Below, piece by piece: positions 15,645-25,657 of a stretch of DNA of 64,000 nucleotides. Source of the stretch: Gordonia humi (GTDB lineage Bacteria > Actinomycetota > Actinomycetes > Mycobacteriales > Mycobacteriaceae); contig NZ_JACIFP010000001.1 in the NCBI RefSeq assembly GCF_014197435.1, positions 930,001-994,000 of the forward strand, in the 5' to 3' direction. Position 1 is the first letter of the stretch. Every line of letters begins with the position of its first letter. Below the pieces are notes generated by a model. That model was not told the origin of the DNA and made no database searches. It saw nothing but the letters and a program-made list of their open reading frames with translations. Made by a program: the position numbers and the translations under genes.

Positions 15645-17267
15645 GTGCCGAACGTCCGACCGAGCCGCGCCAAGAAGAGAACTCTCACCTTCGCCGCACT
15701 GGGGTTGGCGCCTGCGCTGGTCGCAGGCGGCATCGTCGTCGGCGGCACCGACCTGGGCCGCCACGGCGTCGACCTGACCGCCGGTGAGTCGGTCACCCTG
15801 ACCGGACATGGACACGGACACGGCCGCGGACTGGGGCAGTGGGGTGCGTACGGCTACGCCAAGAAGGGCTGGTCGGCGGATCAGATCCTGCGTCACTACT
15901 ACGGCAACACCACCGCGGGGAAGGTGAGCAAGCCCGACGTCACTGTCTCACTCAGTGAGAAGTCGTCGGTGAGTGTTCATGCGGCATCGGGGATGCGCGT
16001 AGGTGGCCAGACGGTGGCCCCCGGCCAGGCCGTGAGCCTGTCCGGGGGTAACGCCACCATCACCCAGGGCTGCGGTGGAGCGGTCGTCAAGACCGTGCCC
16101 GCGACCATGGTCGACCCGATCGACCCGGCGCCGAACCGACCCGCGAACGAACTGCTGACCTTCTGCTCGGGCGGCGACGCCTATCGCGGCTCCATCGGCC
16201 TCGACTCCTCGGGTGTGATCAACAAACTGCACGTCGACGACTACGTCAAGGGCGTCATCCCCAAGGAGTCCATGCCGTCCTGGGGCGACACGGGCGGCTT
16301 CGAGGCGCTCAAGGCGCAGGCCGTCGCCGCGCGCTCATACGTGCTGGCCGGCCTCGAACAGGGCCGCAAGATGGACAACACGCAGTCGTCCCAGATGTAC
16401 CACGGTGCGAGCGGTGAGGATCCGCGCACCAGCCGCGCGGCCGACGCCACCGCCGGACAGATCCGACTGTTGAACGGCAAGCCCGCACTCACCGAGTTCT
16501 CGGCGTCCACCGGCGGATACACCGCGGGTGGGATCTTCCCGGCCGTCGTCGACGCCGGCGACGCGATCTCGCCGACCCACGACTGGAAGGCGACCGTCAG
16601 CGCGTCGAGCATCGCCTCGGCGTTCGGCGTCGGCGCGCTCAAGAGCTTCGAGGTCAGCGAGGCCAACGGGCTCGGCGACGGCAGCGGCCGCGCCGTGAAG
16701 GTCCGGGTGGTCGGCAGCGACCGCACCGTCGAGGCCACCGGCGACGAGGCCCGCGTCAAGCTGCAGCTCAAATCCGACTGGTTCGCGGTGCAGGGGCAGA
16801 AGTCGATGCCCAAGATCGTCAAGCCGCCGGTGGGCCCCGAGTCCCCGGGCGGCGGACTGCTCGACCTCGGTCCGCTCGGAGACATCCTCGGTCAGGTGAT
16901 CCCCGGTCTCGACGTGGTCGGCATGCCCGATCTCGACGGCGTCGTCGGACAGGTCCAGCCGATCGTCGAGAAGCTGATCGAAGAGGGGATGAAGGCGTTG
17001 GACGGGAAGGCCGTGGCGCTGCGACAGCACCCGGTGAACCGTGAGCACAGCGACAACAACCAGGGTTCGACGGGCACCGTCGCCGCACCGGAGATGGTCA
17101 CCGACGGCAAGGGCATGCAGGGCCTGGTCCAGGTGCTCGAGAACGGCGTCCTGTACTTCAGTCCGCTGACCGGAGCCCACGCGCTCCTCGGCCAAGCGCT
17201 CACCGACTACCTCGAGAAGGGCGGCCTGGAGAAGCTCGGCTTCCCGGTCGCCGATGGACTGAAGTAG
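15645..17267 (+). CDS. Secreted SpoIID/LytB-domain protein with C-terminal LGFP repeat
   Basis: A 540-residue exported protein. A short basic N-terminus and hydrophobic segment (residues 8-32) form a signal peptide or anchor. GHGHGHGRGLGQWGAYGYA (near 50-68) and DDYVKGVIPKESMP (near 198) with ALKAQAVAARSY are hallmarks of SpoIID/LytB proteins, which in sporulating bacteria cut glycan strands. The C-terminus ends with an LGFP-type repeat (ALLGQALTDYLEKGG...LGFPVADG), a module that binds the mycolate/arabinogalactan wall. GTG 15645 follows GAAGGGG. It sits next to glf in the Rv3811 position. A cell-wall remodelling enzyme is the likely role. Confidence 0.85.
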   Translation: MPNVRPSRAKKRTLTFAALGLAPALVAGGIVVGGTDLGRHGVDLTAGESVTLTGHGHGHGRGLGQWGAYGYAKKGWSADQILRHYYGNTTAGKVSKPDVTVSLSEKSSVSVHAASGMRVGGQTVAPGQAVSLSGGNATITQGCGGAVVKTVPATMVDPIDPAPNRPANELLTFCSGGDAYRGSIGLDSSGVINKLHVDDYVKGVIPKESMPSWGDTGGFEALKAQAVAARSYVLAGLEQGRKMDNTQSSQMYHGASGEDPRTSRAADATAGQIRLLNGKPALTEFSASTGGYTAGGIFPAVVDAGDAISPTHDWKATVSASSIASAFGVGALKSFEVSEANGLGDGSGRAVKVRVVGSDRTVEATGDEARVKLQLKSDWFAVQGQKSMPKIVKPPVGPESPGGGLLDLGPLGDILGQVIPGLDVVGMPDLDGVVGQVQPIVEKLIEEGMKALDGKAVALRQHPVNREHSDNNQGSTGTVAAPEMVTDGKGMQGLVQVLENGVLYFSPLTGAHALLGQALTDYLEKGGLEKLGFPVADGLK

Positions 17268-17285
17268 CGGCCACGCTCCACACCG

Positions 17286-17299
17286 GAACATGCATGTTC
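17286..17299. promoter_or_regulatory. Perfect 14-bp palindrome GAACATGCATGTTC
   Basis: The palindrome lies 18 nt after the SpoIID stop and 110 nt before glf. It resembles a LexA box, but the GAAC/GTTC arms are 6 apart and the SOS box has 4. It could be an operator for glf or part of a weak terminator. Downstream, TACGCT (17396-17401) is a plausible -10, 8 nt before the GTG of glf, which lacks a ribosome binding site. Confidence 0.4.
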
Positions 17300-17403
17300 T
17301 CGGCCCGATGCGATCGACGGCACCTGTGTCGTACGAACCACTGTGATCCTGCCCCGACCGGCCACGTGCTCGGCGAATACTCAGGTTCTGTCCGTTACGC
17401 TGA

Positions 17404-18609
<1,206 letters not shown>

Positions 18610-20529
18610 ATGAGCAACCCGGACACCACCGGAGCAGAGAACACCCAGACCAAGGCGGTCAGCCTGCTGCAGCGGATCATCTTCCCGCGACCGGGTGAAC
18701 CGCTCGACGTGCGCTCGCTGTACCTGGAGGAGGCGGCGACCAACAGCGGCCGCGCCCACGCGCCGAACCGAACGAGCGTGAACCTGGGCGCCGACTCGGA
18801 GGCGAGCTTCGCCACCTACTTCAACGCGTTCCCCGCGTCGTACTGGCGTCGCTGGAGCGTCCTGGACTCGGTGGTGCTGCGCGTCGAACTCCGCGGAACC
18901 GCACGCGTGGACCTCTACCGCTCCAAGATCGACGGCTCCCGCATCGGCATCGGCGGCGACCTCGTGGAACTCGACGAAGACGGCACCGGAGTCATCGAAT
19001 TCGAGACCGACCTCGGTCCCTTCGAGGACGGCGGCTGGATCTGGTTCGACGTCACCACCGACACCGCGACCGAGATCCTGTCGGCGGGCTGGTACGCGAC
19101 CGTCGAACCCGAGCACGGCTCGAACAACGTCACCGTCGGCATCCCCACCTTCAACCGGCCAACCGACGCCGTCGCCGCCCTCGCCGCCCTCACGTCCGAC
19201 CCGCTGGTCGACGGGGTGATCGACGCGGTCCTCATGCCCGACCAGGGCACCCGCAAAGTGGTCGACGAGCACGGCTACACCGAGGCCGCCGACGCGCTCG
19301 GCGACCGCCTGCACATCTTCGACCAGGGCAACCTCGGCGGCTCCGGCGGCTACTCGCGCATCCTGTACGAGGCGCTGCGCCTCACCGACAGCCCGTACAT
19401 CCTGTACATGGACGACGACATCATGATCGAGCCCGACTCGATCCTGCGCGCGCTGGCCATGTCCCGCTTCGCCAAGAGCCCCATGCTCGTCGGCGGCCAG
19501 ATGCTCAACCTGCAGGAACGCAGTCACCTGCACTGCATGGGCGAGGTCATCGACCGCCATCGGTTCATGTGGACCGCGGCACCGCACGTCGAATACGACC
19601 ACAACTTCGCCAAGTACCCGCTCACCGACCGGCAGAACAGCCAGCACCTGCACCGCCGCATCGACGTCGAGGGCAACGGCTGGTGGATGTGCATGTACCC
19701 GCGCGAGGTGGCCGAGACCATCGGTCTGCCGCTCCCGCTGTTCATCAAGTGGGACGACTGGGAGTTCGCGCTGCGCGCATCGAAGGCCGGCTACCCGACG
19801 GCGACCGTCCCGGGCATCGCGATCTGGCACATGGCCTGGAGCGACAAGGACGACGCCATCGACTGGCAGGCGTACTTCCACCTGCGCAACCGCCTCGTCG
19901 TCGCGTCGATGTACACCGACGGATCCATCGACGGCATCCTCAAGTCGATGGCCAAGGCCACCGCCAAACACCTGCTGTGCCTGGAGTACTCGACGGTCGC
20001 CATCCAGAACGAGGCGATCCGCGACTTCCTCGCCGGGCCCGACCACATCCGGGAGATCCTGCCGACCGCGCTGGGTAAGGTCGCGGCGATCCGCAAGCAG
20101 TACCCGGACGCGGTCGTCCTGCCCTCCGCGCAGGACCTGCCGCGCACCTCCGGGGAGGCCACCGGCTACGGAGTGAACCAGCCCGTCGGCGCAATCGCCA
20201 AGGTCAAGCGTCTCGCCAAGGCCGTCGTCAACAACGCGCGCCCGGCCGACCCGCGCCACCACGAGGTGCCGCAGGCCAACTACCCGCCGATCGAGGCGCG
20301 CTGGTTCTCCCTCGGCCTCGTCGACGGAGTGACCGTCACGACCGCCGACGGCCGGGGCGTGGTGTACCGCAAACGCGACCGTGACAAGATGATCGCTCTC
20401 GGTCGCGAATCGGCCGAACTCGTCAAAACGCTGCGTGAGCGGTTCGACGAGATGCGCGTCGAGTACCGGAACGCGCACGACGACCTGGTGAGCAAGGAGA
20501 GTTGGGCACGTGTCTTCGGAATCGACTGA
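18610..20529 (+). CDS. glfT2: Galactofuranosyltransferase GlfT2
   Basis: A 639-residue GT2 enzyme that polymerises the galactan with alternating beta-1,5 and beta-1,6 galactofuranose links. An N-terminal beta-sandwich (about 1-170) precedes the GT-A domain with VGIPTFNRP near residue 177, the metal-binding MDDDIM (DDD near 268-270), and WWMCMYPRE and WDDWEFALRA, where the WDDWE acid is the catalytic base. A helical C-terminal domain follows. Length matches Rv3808c (637). It begins directly after the glf stop and its end overlaps the next gene by 20 nt. It acts at the cytoplasmic face of the membrane. Confidence 0.97.
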   Translation: MSNPDTTGAENTQTKAVSLLQRIIFPRPGEPLDVRSLYLEEAATNSGRAHAPNRTSVNLGADSEASFATYFNAFPASYWRRWSVLDSVVLRVELRGTARVDLYRSKIDGSRIGIGGDLVELDEDGTGVIEFETDLGPFEDGGWIWFDVTTDTATEILSAGWYATVEPEHGSNNVTVGIPTFNRPTDAVAALAALTSDPLVDGVIDAVLMPDQGTRKVVDEHGYTEAADALGDRLHIFDQGNLGGSGGYSRILYEALRLTDSPYILYMDDDIMIEPDSILRALAMSRFAKSPMLVGGQMLNLQERSHLHCMGEVIDRHRFMWTAAPHVEYDHNFAKYPLTDRQNSQHLHRRIDVEGNGWWMCMYPREVAETIGLPLPLFIKWDDWEFALRASKAGYPTATVPGIAIWHMAWSDKDDAIDWQAYFHLRNRLVVASMYTDGSIDGILKSMAKATAKHLLCLEYSTVAIQNEAIRDFLAGPDHIREILPTALGKVAAIRKQYPDAVVLPSAQDLPRTSGEATGYGVNQPVGAIAKVKRLAKAVVNNARPADPRHHEVPQANYPPIEARWFSLGLVDGVTVTTADGRGVVYRKRDRDKMIALGRESAELVKTLRERFDEMRVEYRNAHDDLVSKESWARVFGID

Positions 20530-21160
20530 CAAGGACGAGACGGAGAGCCGAGAGAGCCCATCGGGCCCGCTCGCTCCGCTCCCGGCGCCCAGTCCATCGG
20601 GCCCGCTCGCTCCGCTCCCGGCGCCCAGCGGCGAGGCGGCGGCACTCGTCGCGATCCAGTCGGCCATCGCCGACCGTCCCGGCGTCCTGTCGGCCGCGCG
20701 CGGACTCTCGCACTTCGGCGAACACTCCCTCGGCTGGCTGGCGCTGGCCGGGGCGGGAGCACTCGCCGCGCAGTGCCGCGGCGACCGCCTGGCCCGCCGC
20801 CGATACATCGAGGCCGGCGCGGGAGCATTCACCGCCCACGCCGCGTCCGTCGTCGTCAAACGCATCGTGCGCCGCAAGCGCCCGAACCACCCGGCCATCG
20901 CCGTCGGAGTCAGCACGCCGAGCAAGCTGAGCTTCCCGTCGAGCCACGCCACGTCGACGACGGCCGCCGCCGTCCTCCTCGGCCGCGCCGCCGGACTGCC
21001 GCCCGCCGTGCTGCCCGCGTTACTCGTATCACCCATGCTCGTTTCACGGTTGGTGCTCGGTGTCCATTACCCTTCCGATGTGGCTGCGGGAGCGATCGTC
21101 GGGGCGCTCACGGCCGGAGCGGTCGTCGCCGCCGATGCGAGAATTCTTAAGGAGCAGTAG
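20510..21160 (+). CDS. PAP2-superfamily membrane phosphatase (Rv3807c-like)
   Basis: A 216-residue membrane protein. The PAP2 signature is present: KRIVRRKRPNHP (motif 1) near residue 118, FPSSHATST (motif 2) near 143, and GVHYPSDVAAGAIVG (motif 3) near 185. In arabinogalactan loci it is the probable phosphatase converting decaprenylphosphoryl-5-phosphoribose to decaprenylphosphoryl-ribose, next step after the UbiA enzyme. GTG 20510 lies 20 nt inside glfT2, with AAGGAGA (20494-20500) upstream. The N-terminus contains a tandem 12-residue repeat (SGPLAPLPAPSP) encoded by 36-bp repeats, absent from the catalytic core and likely variable. Confidence 0.9.
   Translation: MSSESTDKDETESRESPSGPLAPLPAPSPSGPLAPLPAPSGEAAALVAIQSAIADRPGVLSAARGLSHFGEHSLGWLALAGAGALAAQCRGDRLARRRYIEAGAGAFTAHAASVVVKRIVRRKRPNHPAIAVGVSTPSKLSFPSSHATSTTAAAVLLGRAAGLPPAVLPALLVSPMLVSRLVLGVHYPSDVAAGAIVGALTAGAVVAADARILKEQ
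20558..20628 (+). repeat. 36-bp tandem repeat (two copies) in the PAP2 gene
   Basis: A 35-nt sequence at 20558-20592 recurs identically at 20594-20628, a 36-bp period, so the frame is kept. It encodes a Pro/Ala-rich 12-residue unit twice at the protein's N-terminus, before the first conserved PAP2 region. Exact identity of the copies suggests recent duplication and possible copy-number variation. Confidence 0.9.
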
Positions 21161-22084
21161 ATGAGCGAGGAGCCGAACGACACCGGCGTCACCGGTCCGC
21201 CGAAGAGTCTTCCGGCCGGACTGATCAAGGCACTCCGCCCGCGGCAGTGGGTCAAGAACGTCCTCGTGCTGGCCGCGCCGATGGCGGCAGGCACGGACAC
21301 GCTGACCAACGGCGCCGCGATGGGACGCGTCGGCATCGCCTTCGTCGCCTTCTGCCTGGTCGCCTCGTCGATCTACCTGATCAACGACGCCCTCGACGTC
21401 GAAGCCGACCGTCAGCATCCGACCAAGCGGTTCCGGCCGATCGCGGCCGGCGTGGTCCCGCGGAACCTGGCGTTCGGGCTCGCCGTCGTACTCGCGGCGG
21501 TGGCGGTCGGGATCTCCTTCATCGCGAACTGGCAGACCGCGGTCACGATCTCGGTCTACCTGGCGATCCAGCTCGGCTACTGCTTCGGTCTCAAGCACCA
21601 GGCCGTCATCGACATCTGCATCGTCTCGTCGGGCTTCCTGCTGCGAGCGATCGCCGGTGGCGTGGCCGCGGAACTGCCCGAAGGACTGTCCCAGTGGTTC
21701 CTCCTGGTGATGGCGTTCGGTTCGCTGTTCATGGCGGCGGGCAAGCGCTACGCCGAACTGCAGCTCGCCGAACGGACCGGCGCCAAGATCCGAAAGTCGC
21801 TGCAGTACTACACGACCACCTACCTGCGTTTCGTGTGGACGCTGTCGGCCACCGCCGTCGTCCTCTGCTACGGGCTGTGGGCGTTCGACGCGAACCACGA
21901 CGACAACGTCTTCTACGCGATCTCCATGGTGCCGTTCACCATCGCGATCCTGCGCTACGCCGTCGATGTGGACGGCGGCGAGGCGGGCGAGCCGGAGGAG
22001 GTCGCCCTCGGCGACCGCATCCTGCAGGCGCTCGCCGTCGCCTGGGTGATTCTGGTGGGCGTGGCCGTCTATGTCCCGTTCTGA
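21161..22084 (+). CDS. ubiA: Decaprenyl-phosphate phosphoribosyltransferase (DPPR synthase, UbiA family)
   Basis: A 307-residue polytopic prenyltransferase orthologous to Rv3806c. It transfers 5-phosphoribose from PRPP to decaprenyl phosphate, the first committed step to the arabinan donor DPA. The motif NDALDVEADRQHPTKRFRP (residues about 70-88) carries the NDxxDxxxD metal-binding acids; KALRPRQWVKN marks the N-terminus; about nine hydrophobic segments follow. ATG directly follows the PAP2 stop region and the 3' end overlaps aftB by 14 nt. Co-location with glf, glfT2 and aftB fits arabinogalactan assembly. Confidence 0.95.
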   Translation: MSEEPNDTGVTGPPKSLPAGLIKALRPRQWVKNVLVLAAPMAAGTDTLTNGAAMGRVGIAFVAFCLVASSIYLINDALDVEADRQHPTKRFRPIAAGVVPRNLAFGLAVVLAAVAVGISFIANWQTAVTISVYLAIQLGYCFGLKHQAVIDICIVSSGFLLRAIAGGVAAELPEGLSQWFLLVMAFGSLFMAAGKRYAELQLAERTGAKIRKSLQYYTTTYLRFVWTLSATAVVLCYGLWAFDANHDDNVFYAISMVPFTIAILRYAVDVDGGEAGEPEEVALGDRILQALAVAWVILVGVAVYVPF

Positions 22085-24068
22085 CGCGGCTGCCACAGCT
22101 ACGCGCAAGCGACTGATCGCGCCGATCGCGAGTTTCTCGATCGGCGCGATCGTGGTGACCGTGCTCTTCGGCATGGGCGCCTGGCAGCGTCGGTGGATCG
22201 CCGACGACGGTCTGATCGTGCTTCGTACGGTCCGCAACCTGCTCGCGGGCAACGGCCCGGTCTTCAACGCCGGCGAACGGGTAGAGGCCAACACCTCCAC
22301 GGTGTGGACCTACCTGATCTGGTTCTTCTCCTGGATCACCCGTGCCGAGCACACCGAGTACGTCGCGCTGTGGTTGGCGCTGATCCTGTCGTTGGCGGCG
22401 ATTCCGCTCGCCATGTACGGCACCGCGCGGCTCTACGGCCGCGCGGTCACTGCGCGCGGCGTGGGGCTCCTGCTGCCGCTCGGCGCGATCGTCTACATCG
22501 CGATCCCGCCCGCCCGCGACTTCGCGACGTCGGGTCTGGAGAACGGTCTGACCATCTTCTGGCTGGCCGCTCTGTGGTGCCAGTTCGTCGCCTGGGCGCA
22601 TCGTCGCGGGACCGAACCGACCACCTGGTCGCGGACCGCGTTCCTCCTCTTGTCCTTCACCGCCGGTCTCGCACCGCTGATCCGACCCGAGGGCGCCGTC
22701 GTCGGCGTCCTGGTGCTGCTGGTGCTGTTCTTCTCCCGGATCGGGTGGAAGACGCGTGTGGCGATGGTCGTCGTCGCCGGTGCGCTGCCGGTCGGTTACC
22801 AGATCTTCCGCATGGGCTACTACGCCGTGCTCGTGCCCAACCCGGCGATCGCCAAGGACGCCAGCGGATCCAAGTGGTCTCAGGGGCTGGCATACCTGGG
22901 CAACCTGTTCAGCCCGTACGTCCTGCTGCTGCCGCTCGTCCTGGCGGCCGTCATCGGTGTGATCCTGGCGGTCGCCGCGTACTTCGAGCGGCGCCCCGCC
23001 GCCGAGGCGTCCGAGGCGCCCGAGATCGAGCGCGACGAGGATCTCCCCGACGTGCTCGACGACCGTCCCGCCGAGTCGTCCCGCGAACGCCTCGTCCGAC
23101 GGTGGACGACGCTGACCACCTGGCTGCAGTCGCCGAGCGCGGTGGTCGCCACCATCGTGGTCGCCGGTCTGATCCTGTCCGCGTACTGGGTGCGTCAGGG
23201 CGGCGACTTCATGCACGGACGAGTCCTGCTGACCCCGTTGTTCATCCTCCTGCTGCCGGTGATGGTGGTGCCCGCGGTGCTCCCGGACACGGTGCGCACC
23301 CGCAGCGGGCGGCTGCGTCTGGCGGCCGCCGTCGCGGTGATCGCCGGATGGGCGGGCACCGTGTGGTGGGGCGTCGCGGTCCACTCGAACACGATGAAGA
23401 ACGCGGGAATCGACATCGGCCGCAACGGCATCGTCGACGAGCGCACCTTCTACGTCACCAATATGGCCATCGAGAATCCGATCACGGCCGAGGACTACCT
23501 CGACTACCCCCGCATGCGGGCCATGGTCGAGAAGATCGACGAGGTGCACAAGACCGGCGGCATCATCCTGCCGTCCCAGAACTTCGACGAATGGTACGTC
23601 GCGAAGCTGCCCGACAAGATGCCGCCCGGCATACCCCGGCAGACCACCGTGTACTTCCTCAACCTGGGCATGACGAGTATGAACGCGCCGCTGGACGTGC
23701 GGGTGGTCGATCAGATGGGTCTGGCGTATCCGCTGGCCGCCCACACGGCACGACTCGAGGACGGTCGCATCGGGCACGACAAGGACTTGTCGAGCGCCTG
23801 GGTCGTCGCCGAGTCGGGCGGTCTCGACGAGAAGCCGGGAATCCCGGCCTACATGTCCTCCGAACAGGTGAAGTTGGCGGAGGTGGCCCTCACCTGCCCG
23901 GACACCCAGGAGCGATTCCGGTCGTACAAGGGGACGTGGAGCTTCGCTCGGTTCAAGGCGAATCTGTCCGATGCGCTGCACTTCAACAGCTATCGGATCG
24001 CTCGTCAGCCCGAGTACGAGATCCAGCGCTGTGGGCTGCAGCTTCCGCCAGAACTGGATGAGAAGTGA
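22071..24068 (+). CDS. aftB: Arabinofuranosyltransferase AftB
   Basis: A 665-residue GT-C membrane enzyme, orthologous to Rv3805c, adding the terminal beta-1,2 arabinofuranose to arabinan using decaprenylphosphoryl-arabinose. The acidic pair in RRWIADDGLIVLRTVRN (first periplasmic loop, near residue 47) is the conserved GT-C catalytic motif. About nine to ten hydrophobic helices occupy residues 15-470 with a charged loop near 305-345, then a periplasmic C-terminal domain. It overlaps ubiA by 14 nt. A long regulatory gap separates it from the mycolyltransferase gene. Confidence 0.95.
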   Translation: MSRSDAAATATRKRLIAPIASFSIGAIVVTVLFGMGAWQRRWIADDGLIVLRTVRNLLAGNGPVFNAGERVEANTSTVWTYLIWFFSWITRAEHTEYVALWLALILSLAAIPLAMYGTARLYGRAVTARGVGLLLPLGAIVYIAIPPARDFATSGLENGLTIFWLAALWCQFVAWAHRRGTEPTTWSRTAFLLLSFTAGLAPLIRPEGAVVGVLVLLVLFFSRIGWKTRVAMVVVAGALPVGYQIFRMGYYAVLVPNPAIAKDASGSKWSQGLAYLGNLFSPYVLLLPLVLAAVIGVILAVAAYFERRPAAEASEAPEIERDEDLPDVLDDRPAESSRERLVRRWTTLTTWLQSPSAVVATIVVAGLILSAYWVRQGGDFMHGRVLLTPLFILLLPVMVVPAVLPDTVRTRSGRLRLAAAVAVIAGWAGTVWWGVAVHSNTMKNAGIDIGRNGIVDERTFYVTNMAIENPITAEDYLDYPRMRAMVEKIDEVHKTGGIILPSQNFDEWYVAKLPDKMPPGIPRQTTVYFLNLGMTSMNAPLDVRVVDQMGLAYPLAAHTARLEDGRIGHDKDLSSAWVVAESGGLDEKPGIPAYMSSEQVKLAEVALTCPDTQERFRSYKGTWSFARFKANLSDALHFNSYRIARQPEYEIQRCGLQLPPELDEK

Positions 24069-24393
24069 CCAATGCGATCCTGTGAGCGATCTGAGTGACA
24101 GATGTGACAGAGCTTGCCCATGAGGATCTCGGAACGGTAACGTCCGTTGCTGATCGATCGATAGATGCGTGACAGGGTTTGTTACCGCAGGGTGCGAACA
24201 TGAAGCGAACGGTCGCACCGACATCAACATGCGTGATACGTGTCACAGCGTTTGGGTCGGGGTGCCGGTCTCGATAAGCTTCGTCACATCATTTGGATGT
24301 GGCGTGTGTGAATCGGGGTCGCGCCGGCCGGCAAGCGGGTCTCGGGTGAGCGATCACCGGAGGGTCGAAACGACGTTAGGGAGATTTCAGTCA
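24069..24393 (+). promoter_or_regulatory. 325-nt intergenic region with several GTCACA-type repeats before the mycolyltransferase gene
   Basis: No gene is seen. Reading the minus strand, GTCACA (24103-24108) and a GTCACT half-site (24094-24099) are spaced 9 bp. On the plus strand GTCACAGCGTTTG (from 24242) and GTCACATCATTTG (from 24283) share a GTCACA-n3-TTTG pattern. M. tuberculosis MtrA binds GTCACA-type repeats at fbpB, an antigen-85 gene, so MtrA control is a reasonable inference. Confidence 0.5.
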
Positions 24394-25392
24394 ATGCGTG
24401 AAGCGAAGAGCACGCGGCGCTATGGGCGGAAGCTGACCGCCCTGGTCCTCGCGGTACTCACCGCCATGGGCGTGATGGCCACATCGATGGGTACCGGTAA
24501 GGCCGATGCGGCTCCGGGCTTCCAGGAGTTCTGGATCGACGCCTGCGGCATGCCGACCAACGGTGCGTTCGGCAACAAGTCGATGGCCCCGGGCAAGGTC
24601 AAGGTCCGCGCCTGGAAGAAGGCGGGCAACCAGCGCACCGTCATCCTGCTCGACGGCATGCGGGCGCAGTACGACCGCAGCGGCTGGGAGATCGAGACCA
24701 ACGTCCAGAATCTGGTGAACCAGGGCGTCAATGTCGTCGAGCCGATCGGCGGCCCGAACAGCTTCTACACCAACTGGGACGCACCGTCGAACTTCAACGG
24801 CCAGCAGAAGCGCTACATGTGGGGCTGTGTCATCGACAACCGCCTCGTCCCCGCGCTCCGCGGCCGCGGCTTCAAGGGCAAGAACGGCAAGTACGCGATC
24901 ATGGGTCTGTCCATGGGTGGTAGCGCCGCGCTGGTCCACGCCGCCAAGCGCAAGGACCTCTACTACGCCGCCGGTTCGCTCTCCGGCTACAACTTCCTGA
25001 CCGCGCCGGGCATGCGCACCATGCTCCGCGTCGCGATGCTCGACGTCGCCCCCGCCCCGTGGAACATCGACTCGATGTGGGGTCCGCCGTGGAGCCCGCG
25101 CTGGGCCGCCAACGACCCGGCTCGCATCATCAACCAGCTGCACGGGCTCAAGCTGTACATCGGTGCGGGCAACGGCTTCTTCGGCAAGTACAACTACCCG
25201 AAGAACGTGGTCGACGACTTCCTCAAGGGCACACCGCTGGAGCTCCTCGCCTTCGCCACCACCAAGGCGTTCGAGATCAGCGCGACCGTCCAGGGCCTGC
25301 GTCCGATGACCTACTACGCCAACGGCACCCATGCCTGGGGCTACTGGCAGGACATGGTCTGGAACGCCAAGCGTCGCGGATTCTTCAACTGA
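24394..25392 (+). CDS. Antigen 85-type mycolyltransferase
   Basis: A 332-residue secreted esterase. A signal peptide spans residues 1-40 (RRYGRK, hydrophobic core, cleavage after ADA-A). The mature domain has FWIDACGM, LLDGMRAQYDRSGWE, the Phe/Trp-rich SFYTNWDAPS, and the nucleophile GLSMGGSAAL (Ser near residue 170); the catalytic His is in NGTHAWGYW near the end. Antigen 85 proteins transfer mycolate from trehalose monomycolate to arabinogalactan or to a second trehalose. ATG 24394 is chosen because it starts the signal peptide; the frame extends further without support. A strong terminator follows. Confidence 0.95.
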   Translation: MREAKSTRRYGRKLTALVLAVLTAMGVMATSMGTGKADAAPGFQEFWIDACGMPTNGAFGNKSMAPGKVKVRAWKKAGNQRTVILLDGMRAQYDRSGWEIETNVQNLVNQGVNVVEPIGGPNSFYTNWDAPSNFNGQQKRYMWGCVIDNRLVPALRGRGFKGKNGKYAIMGLSMGGSAALVHAAKRKDLYYAAGSLSGYNFLTAPGMRTMLRVAMLDVAPAPWNIDSMWGPPWSPRWAANDPARIINQLHGLKLYIGAGNGFFGKYNYPKNVVDDFLKGTPLELLAFATTKAFEISATVQGLRPMTYYANGTHAWGYWQDMVWNAKRRGFFN

Positions 25393-25413
25393 TCCCGGCC
25401 TGAACAGGCATCC

Positions 25414-25458
25414 GACGAGGCGCCTCCCGCAATGCGGGAGGCGCCTCGTCTTTCTTCT
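25414..25458 (+). terminator. Strong intrinsic terminator after the first mycolyltransferase gene
   Basis: A perfect 17-bp stem (25414-25430 with 25434-25450) closes on a 3-nt loop AAT and is followed by TTTCTTCT (25451-25458). It begins 21 nt after the stop codon, so the two mycolyltransferase genes are transcribed separately. Confidence 0.93.
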
Positions 25459-25527
25459 GTCCGGCCTTCTATTCGGCGCAGGCTTGTCAGCAAAACCCCA
25501 GGTCGCCTCGGAACTGTTGAAACTTTA

Positions 25528-25551
25528 GTCACACAATTCACATGAGACACA
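25528..25551 (+). promoter_or_regulatory. Three phased GTCACA-type repeats before the second mycolyltransferase gene
   Basis: GTCACA (25528-25533), TTCACA (25537-25542) and GACACA (25546-25551) start 9 bp apart. The same geometry occurs before the SpoIID gene. They lie about 107 nt upstream of the start codon. MtrA binding is inferred from the motif and from known MtrA control of antigen-85 genes. Confidence 0.5.
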
Positions 25552-25657
25552 GCGTGGCGCGCACATAACCCTCTACCTTGGGTGTAGAAAAACGTGTGGA
25601 GACGCGTGCGAGGACGCACGCGTATGCAACGATCCGGGGCATCTCGAGGAGCGCGAT

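Noticed and set aside
17286-17299. LexA/SOS box upstream of glf
   Set aside because: The arms are spaced by 6 bases where the actinobacterial SOS box has 4.
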